From positions 5,316,001 through 5,380,000 of the forward strand of contig NC_010505.1 of NCBI RefSeq assembly GCF_000019725.1: 64,000 bases of DNA, written 5' to 3'. Shown piece after piece: positions 59,637 through 64,000 of this stretch; the stretch's first letter is position 1, and every line of letters starts with the position of its first letter. The stretch is from Methylobacterium radiotolerans JCM 2831 (lineage in GTDB: Bacteria > Pseudomonadota > Alphaproteobacteria > Rhizobiales > Beijerinckiaceae). The notes beneath the pieces are model-generated. The model made no database searches. It had not been told where the DNA came from and saw only the letters and a program-made list of their open reading frames with translations. Both the position numbers and the translations under genes were made by a program.

Positions 59637-59651
59637 TTAAGAGATGTTGAA
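59637..59651 (-). promoter_or_regulatory. CtrA-like binding site upstream of sciP
   Basis: TTAA, seven bases, TGAA (59637-59640 and 59648-59651), one mismatch from TTAA-N7-TTAA. It lies 54-68 bases ahead of the sciP ATG and would close a feedback loop between CtrA and SciP. Weak by itself. Confidence 0.35.
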
Positions 59652-59674
59652 GCGAGTCACTCGGATGTGATTCG

Positions 59675-60361
59675 TTAAGTGCCACTTGTGGACAACCCGA
59701 TGGTCTGCACGCTGGACAGCGGCACTCTCTGCGAGCCGATCACCAGCACCGGCGACGTTCCGCTGAGATCGACCTCATCGACGGCCCCCGTCAGGCTCGT
59801 ATCGACCGCGACGCTCGAGCCGGTGGCGTCCGTGGCCGCCACCTTGATCGAGTAGTTCCCGTCGGGCGCGGTCAGGCCGGCCGAGGTCTTGCCGTTCCAC
59901 GTGTAGGTCTGGCTGCCGGCGCTGAGGGCGGTGGTCTGCGTGGCCACGACGTTGTTCTTCGAGTCCAGGACCGTGATTACCGCCTTCGAGGCGGCCCGGG
60001 CCGGGTTCAGCGTCCAGGAGGCGGAGCCGCCGGACAGCTGCGAGGCGCTGCCGTCCGCCGACACGGTCTTCCCGATGTAGCTCGTGGCCGAGGCCGAGCT
60101 CGCCGACTGCGAGGCGCTCAGGATGCTGTCGAGGCGGTCGTTGGTCTTCAGCTGCTGCTCGACGCCGGCGAACTGCACCAGCTGCTGCGTGAACTGGTTG
60201 GTGTCCATCGGGTCGAGGGGGTTCTGGTTCTTGAGCTGCGTGGTCAGCAGCGTGAGGAACTGCGTGAAGTTGCTGGCGATCTCGGTGGCGTTGCCGCTGC
60301 TGCTCGTCGACGAGCCCGTGGTTTTCGTCGTGCTGGTCAGGCTGGATATGCCGCTCGTCAT
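59675..60361 (-). CDS. flgD: Flagellar hook capping protein FlgD
   Basis: A 228-residue hook scaffold. After a serine/threonine-rich 25-residue start, the FlgD N-terminal domain reads NFTQFLTLLTTQLKNQNPLD followed by PMDTNQFTQQLVQFAGVEQQ, the hallmark of the family. The FlgD Tudor and Ig-like domains follow (YTWNGKTSAGLTAPDGNYSI). Stop TAA at 59675-59677. It lies 95 bases behind fliK. Confidence 0.94.
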   Translation of the reverse strand: MTSGISSLTSTTKTTGSSTSSSGNATEIASNFTQFLTLLTTQLKNQNPLDPMDTNQFTQQLVQFAGVEQQLKTNDRLDSILSASQSASSASATSYIGKTVSADGSASQLSGGSASWTLNPARAASKAVITVLDSKNNVVATQTTALSAGSQTYTWNGKTSAGLTAPDGNYSIKVAATDATGSSVAVDTSLTGAVDEVDLSGTSPVLVIGSQRVPLSSVQTIGLSTSGT

Positions 60362-60456
60362 GCTGATCTCTCCCGTGCCGCGTCCTGGCGCAGGGGCCGG
60401 ATGCGCGCTGTGTCGGTGTCCGTGTCGGTCCGCGATGCGGGCGCCCTGCGCCCCGC

Positions 60457-62037
60457 CTAGATTCTCATGTCGACGCCGCCGTAGCCGCGCAGGTGGCGGA
60501 TCGGGGCGATCTCTTGCGGGGCGTCCGCCTGATCGCGCGACCAGCCCGTGCCGCCCCCGCGCGGGGAATCGCCCGGCTGACCACCGCTGCCGCCGCTCTG
60601 GGCGCTTCCGTCGCCCCGCAGCGACAGGTTGATGCCGCCGGCCGCGGGATCGAAGCCGGCCTGGGACAGCGCCTGCTGCAGCTGGCCAGAATCGCGCTGG
60701 AGCAGCGCGAGGGTCTCGGGCCGGTCGACCACCAAGTGGGTCATGACGCGGCCGTGCGCCTTGTCGATCTCCAGCTTGACGTCGATGCGTCCCAATTCGG
60801 CCGGGTCGAGCCGGATCTGGAACTCGTTGGATCCGCGCAGGGACCTCAGGCCGATGGTCATCGGCACCTGGCCGATCGGGATGGGCGGATCGGTCCGGAC
60901 CGACGCGGCGCTCTGGTTCGGCGCGGCAGCCTCCTGAGCGGCACGCGACGTGTCCACGGCCTGGCCGGTCGGTATGGGCGGTGTCGGGCCGCCCTGCGCC
61001 GCCGCGGGCATCGTCTGAAGCGGGCCTGCGCCCTGGCCCGCGTCGGTCAGAACGGTGAGGAAGTCCTGGGCCGCCGCGTCGGACGTCGCGGCCGCCGCGC
61101 CGCCGGCGCCGGCCGTCGGGCCGTCGACGGGGACGCTGCCCGGTCCGACCTTGCCGGGTTCGTGACCGCCGGCCGACGCTGTGACGGGGCCGGATCCGGC
61201 GACCCCCGAGACGGCTCCGCCCGCGCGGCCGCTGCCCCGCGCGTCCGTGCCGGGAGGACCCGCGGCCACGCCGGTTCCGGGGAGCGCCGCCGCGCCGTCC
61301 TGCGCCGGCGCGGTGCCGGTGTCCCCGTCCGCCTCGACCTTGACCGTCCCGGTCGCGGCGCCGCCCTCGGACAGCGCGGCGATGAGGGCCAGCAGGGAGG
61401 CGGACGGGCTCGACCCCGCCGGCTGCGCGGCGGTCTCGGCCTTCTGCGGCAGCGCCGCCGCGTCGATCGACGCGGCCTCGTGGTCTGCCGTGGCGGCCAT
61501 TTCGGAGGCCGGAACCTCCCCGGCCGCGGCGGCCTCGGAACCCTGCCGACCGGCGGTTTCGGTCCGTCCGGTCTCGGCGGTGCGCGCACCCGCGACGGAG
61601 GGCTGCCCCTCGGCCTGCCGGGCCCGCGCCGCCGGAGCCGCCGCGTCCGCCGGAGCCGCGGCTTCCGCCGGAGCCGCGGCGTCCGCCGGCTTGGCGAGGC
61701 TGGCCTTCTTGTCCGCGGCCCTGGCCTCGCTCCGCAGCGCCGCATCCCGCGCGCGGTCGCTGGCCACCCGCGCGGCGTCGGCCTGATCGCGCAGGTCGGC
61801 CTGCCGGGCGCGGGCCGCGTTGGTGACGTCGCGCTGATCGGCGGCGCGGGCCCGCGCCGCGGCGGCGGCGTCGCGGGCCTGGGCCGCGCTCAGGGCGGCG
61901 CCGAAGCGGTCCTGCGCGGAATTGCCGGCGCGGGCCGCCACGCCCGCGGCCTCCCAGCCCGAACGCGGCGCCTGCGCGCTCCGCGCGGACGGAATCCACG
62001 TGGTGACATCCAACCGATCCGCCGCGCCGCTCGCCAT
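60457..62037 (-). CDS. fliK: Flagellar hook-length control protein FliK
   Basis: A 526-residue protein of low complexity in the first 370 residues (alanine-, glycine-, proline-rich, with charged heptads RARQADLRDQADAARVASDR). The C-terminal domain from about 390 has the FliK motif LRGSNEFQIRLDPAELGRID followed by VKLEIDKAHGRVMTHLVVDR and a final glycine-rich tail. It measures the hook and switches export to filament subunits. ATG 62037 is set by AGAGGAG about eight bases upstream; the frame opens at 62079 with no site. First gene of the fliK-flgD pair. Confidence 0.9.
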   Translation of the reverse strand: MASGAADRLDVTTWIPSARSAQAPRSGWEAAGVAARAGNSAQDRFGAALSAAQARDAAAAARARAADQRDVTNAARARQADLRDQADAARVASDRARDAALRSEARAADKKASLAKPADAAAPAEAAAPADAAAPAARARQAEGQPSVAGARTAETGRTETAGRQGSEAAAAGEVPASEMAATADHEAASIDAAALPQKAETAAQPAGSSPSASLLALIAALSEGGAATGTVKVEADGDTGTAPAQDGAAALPGTGVAAGPPGTDARGSGRAGGAVSGVAGSGPVTASAGGHEPGKVGPGSVPVDGPTAGAGGAAAATSDAAAQDFLTVLTDAGQGAGPLQTMPAAAQGGPTPPIPTGQAVDTSRAAQEAAAPNQSAASVRTDPPIPIGQVPMTIGLRSLRGSNEFQIRLDPAELGRIDVKLEIDKAHGRVMTHLVVDRPETLALLQRDSGQLQQALSQAGFDPAAGGINLSLRGDGSAQSGGSGGQPGDSPRGGGTGWSRDQADAPQEIAPIRHLRGYGGVDMRI

Positions 62038-62276
62038 ACCGGACTCCTCTGAGCCGCTCCGCAGCAAGGCGCGCGCCACCGGGACGGTCCGCTAAGGTGC
62101 TGGAAACGTTCGTTCTCTTCCCGCGATGCGCGGAGCGGGCCTGATCGAAGCTGCCGCCCGCCCGGCAGGATCTGCCGAGTGTCCGGCCCGGCCGCCCTGG
62201 AAAGCCGGGCGAAGTCCCGCTATAGACGGCCCGTGCAGCCGGGGAGCTTCCGGGCCGGCGGCTGCGGACCCTCGCG

Positions 62277-63431
62277 ATGAACGCCCTCGATCTTCCCAAA
62301 GCCCCCCACGAGACGCGCGTCGTCGTCGCCATGTCGGGCGGCGTCGATTCCTCCGTGGTCGCGGGCCTGCTGAAGCGGCAGGGCTTCGACGTGGTCGGCG
62401 TGACGCTCCAGCTCTACGACCACGGCGCGGCGAGCCACCGCAAGGGCGCCTGCTGCGCCGGCCAGGACATTCACGACGCCCGGGCGGCGGCGGAGCATCT
62501 CGGCATCCCGCACTACGTCCTCGACTACGAGGACCGCTTCCGCGACGAGGTGATCGAGAAGTTCGCCGAGAGCTACCTCGCGGGCGAGACGCCGATCCCC
62601 TGCGTCGAGTGCAACCGCACGGTGAAGTTCCGCGACCTGCTGGGCCTCGCCCGGGATCTCGACGCCGACGCGCTCGCCACCGGCCACTACGTGGCCAGCC
62701 GGGCACTTCCTGGCGGCGGCCGGGCGCTCCACCGCGCCCTCGATCCCGCCCGCGACCAGAGCTACTTCCTCTACGCGACCACGGCGGAGCAGCTGGACTT
62801 CCTGCGCTTCCCCCTGGGCGAGATGGAGAAGACCGAGACCCGCGCGCTCGCCAAGGAACTCGGCCTGTCGCTCGCCGAGAAGCCGGACAGCCAGGACATC
62901 TGCTTCGTGCCGCAGGGCCGCTACAGCGACGTGATCGCGCGTCTGCGCCCCGACGCGGCGCGGCCCGGCGAGATCGTCGATCTCGATGGCCACGTTCTCG
63001 GCCGGCACGACGGGATCGTGCACTACACGGTGGGCCAGCGGAAGGGCCTCGGCCTGTCCGGACCCGAGCCGCTCTACGTGGTGCGGCTGGAGCCGGACGC
63101 GGCCCGGGTGGTGGTCGGGCCGCGCACGGCGCTGGCCACGACCCGGATCCGACTGTCGGACCTGAACTGGCTCGGCGAGGGGCCGGCGGAAGCCGTGCGC
63201 GACCTGCCCGTGGCGGTCCGCGTGCGCTCGACCCGGCCGCCGCGCCCGGCGACGCTGACGGTCGGGCCGGACGGCGCGGTCGAGGTCGTGCTCGCCGAGC
63301 CCGAGGACGGCGTGTCGCCGGGCCAGGCCTGCGCGATCTACGCGGATGACGGCCCCCGGGCCCGGGTCCTGGGCGGCGGCACCATCCGGCGTGTCGACGC
63401 GTTGTCGGCCCGGCCCCGCGAGGCCGCCTGA
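62277..63431 (+). CDS. mnmA: tRNA-specific 2-thiouridylase MnmA
   Basis: A 384-residue enzyme that thiolates U34 of Glu, Gln and Lys tRNAs. The PP-loop [18 protein letters not shown] is near 15-32; the first catalytic cysteine lies in [11 protein letters not shown] and the second in [10 protein letters not shown], both as in E. coli MnmA. The C-terminal barrel ([20 protein letters not shown]) is complete. Bases 62038-62276 before it are free of genes and must carry both its promoter and that of fliK. Confidence 0.96.
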   Translation: MNALDLPKAPHETRVVVAMSGGVDSSVVAGLLKRQGFDVVGVTLQLYDHGAASHRKGACCAGQDIHDARAAAEHLGIPHYVLDYEDRFRDEVIEKFAESYLAGETPIPCVECNRTVKFRDLLGLARDLDADALATGHYVASRALPGGGRALHRALDPARDQSYFLYATTAEQLDFLRFPLGEMEKTETRALAKELGLSLAEKPDSQDICFVPQGRYSDVIARLRPDAARPGEIVDLDGHVLGRHDGIVHYTVGQRKGLGLSGPEPLYVVRLEPDAARVVVGPRTALATTRIRLSDLNWLGEGPAEAVRDLPVAVRVRSTRPPRPATLTVGPDGAVEVVLAEPEDGVSPGQACAIYADDGPRARVLGGGTIRRVDALSARPREAA

Positions 63432-63456
63432 TCTCAACCTCTGGAAATTGCGAACG

Positions 63457-64000
63457 ATGCTGAGCGAGCCGCAGATGGCCGGGCCGAGCACGGCCCTGAT
63501 GCGCAAGGCCTATGCCCGCTGGGCCCCCGTCTACGACGTGGTCTACGACAAGCTCACCGAGCCCGCGGCTCGCGCCGCCGTGGAGGCGGCGGCCGAGCAC
63601 GGGCCGCGGATCCTGGAGGCCGGCGTCGGCACCGGGCTGGCGCTGGGCTACTATCCGAAGGCGAGCTTCGTCTGCGGCGTCGACCTCTCCGAGGACATGC
63701 TCAAGCGTGCCCGCGCCAAGGTCCGGCGCCGGAACCTGGCGCACGTGAAGGGCCTCCAGGTGATGGACGTCTGCCACCTGGGCTACGCCGACGCGAGCTT
63801 CGACGCCGTCGTGGCGCAGTTCCTGATCACCCTGGTTCCCGATCCCGAGGCCGCGCTGTCGGAGTTCCTGCGGGTGGTCCGCCCGGGCGGCGGTATCGTG
63901 CTCGCCAACCATTTCGGCCAGAGCGAGGGCCCGGTCGCGCGGGTCGAGGAGATCGTGGCGCCGCTCTGCACGAAGATCGGCTGGTCGTCGGACTTCAAGG
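63457..64000 (+). CDS. SAM-dependent methyltransferase, phosphatidylethanolamine N-methyltransferase-like (partial)
   Basis: The first 181 codons of a gene that runs out of the window. The SAM-binding motif I is ILEAGVGTGLALGYYPKASF, then VCGVDLSEDMLKRARAKV and motif post-I to III at VVAQFLITLVPDPEAALSEF with LRVVRPGGGIVLANHFGQSE. The N-terminal YARWAPVYDVVYDKLTEPAA resembles the Rhodobacter-type PmtA, which makes phosphatidylcholine from phosphatidylethanolamine, but other class I methyltransferases with this start exist. Starts 25 bases behind mnmA; ATG 63457. Confidence 0.75.
   Translation, partial: MLSEPQMAGPSTALMRKAYARWAPVYDVVYDKLTEPAARAAVEAAAEHGPRILEAGVGTGLALGYYPKASFVCGVDLSEDMLKRARAKVRRRNLAHVKGLQVMDVCHLGYADASFDAVVAQFLITLVPDPEAALSEFLRVVRPGGGIVLANHFGQSEGPVARVEEIVAPLCTKIGWSSDFK

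Overview
The window is high-GC DNA (roughly 70% G+C by eye) with dense, short-spaced genes. It reads as a chromosomal segment of an alphaproteobacterial methylotroph, most likely Methylobacterium or a close relative. The grounds are a four-subunit NAD-linked formate dehydrogenase of the FDH2/FdsGBAD type, a 267-residue PhyR whose receiver aspartate falls at position 190 as in Methylobacterium, the AcpXL very-long-chain acyl carrier protein, SciP and FlbD flagellar control, homospermidine synthase, and several small proteins of Rhizobiales type. I see no insertion sequence, prophage, CRISPR array, rRNA or tRNA. The genus is an inference from gene content.

Layout. 1-900: end of a CcmH-like gene and a glutathione transferase. 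917-6600: a palindromic repeat, then the formate dehydrogenase operon (gamma, beta, alpha, delta) closed by a hairpin. 6.7-8.1 kb: succinyl-CoA:3-ketoacid CoA-transferase. 8.4-12.1 kb: AsmA-like, DUF1499 and metallo-beta-lactamase-fold proteins. 12.3-15.6 kb: a general-stress island around nepR/phyR in which nearly every transcription unit has a sigma-EcfG-type promoter (GGAAC, 16-17 bases, CGTT); it also holds a candidate small RNA. 15.8-20.8 kb: SCO protein, cNMP-binding protein, VOC protein, L,D-transpeptidase, nuclease, AI-2E permease. 21.1-23.0 kb: acpXL-fabZ-ketosynthase operon for very-long-chain acyl groups of lipid A. 23.4-27.0 kb: cold-shock protein, small proteins, NAD kinase, CutA, a secreted cupin. 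27.1-38.3 kb: two carotenoid-type operons (glycosyltransferase, acyltransferase, desaturase; and desaturase, DUF2141, ABC exporter) with an AraC regulator. 38.4-45.5 kb: RNA methyltransferase, MaoC hydratase, phosphoesterase, outer-membrane protein, homospermidine synthase, IalB protein. 45.6-53.7 kb: a very large TPR protein, a P-loop kinase, fliP, an HpnL-like membrane protein and a KpsE-like polysaccharide export protein. 53.9-62.0 kb: flagellar genes flbD, fliN, fliH, fliG, fliF, sciP, flgD, fliK. 62.3-64.0 kb: mnmA and the start of a lipid methyltransferase-like gene.

The strongest new signal is the stress island. Seven GGAAC/CGTT promoters plus one variant were found by eye. They lie in front of two divergent 58-residue protein genes, nepR, phyR, a secreted 120-residue protein, a KGG-repeat protein, a secreted 92-residue protein that would be leaderless, and a stretch without a gene that has the parts of a small RNA: promoter, 5' stem with a C-rich loop, and terminator with a U-tract. 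This would make the locus both the control module and part of its own regulon. The sigma factor gene itself is not in the window.

Other points: the ketosynthase of the acpXL operon has lost its catalytic cysteine and its usual partner gene is not next to it; the second carotenoid operon couples a desaturase to an ABC-2 exporter; CtrA-like sites stand before fliF and sciP. Start codons were chosen by Shine-Dalgarno match, overlap with the upstream stop, or promoter position, and several remain uncertain.
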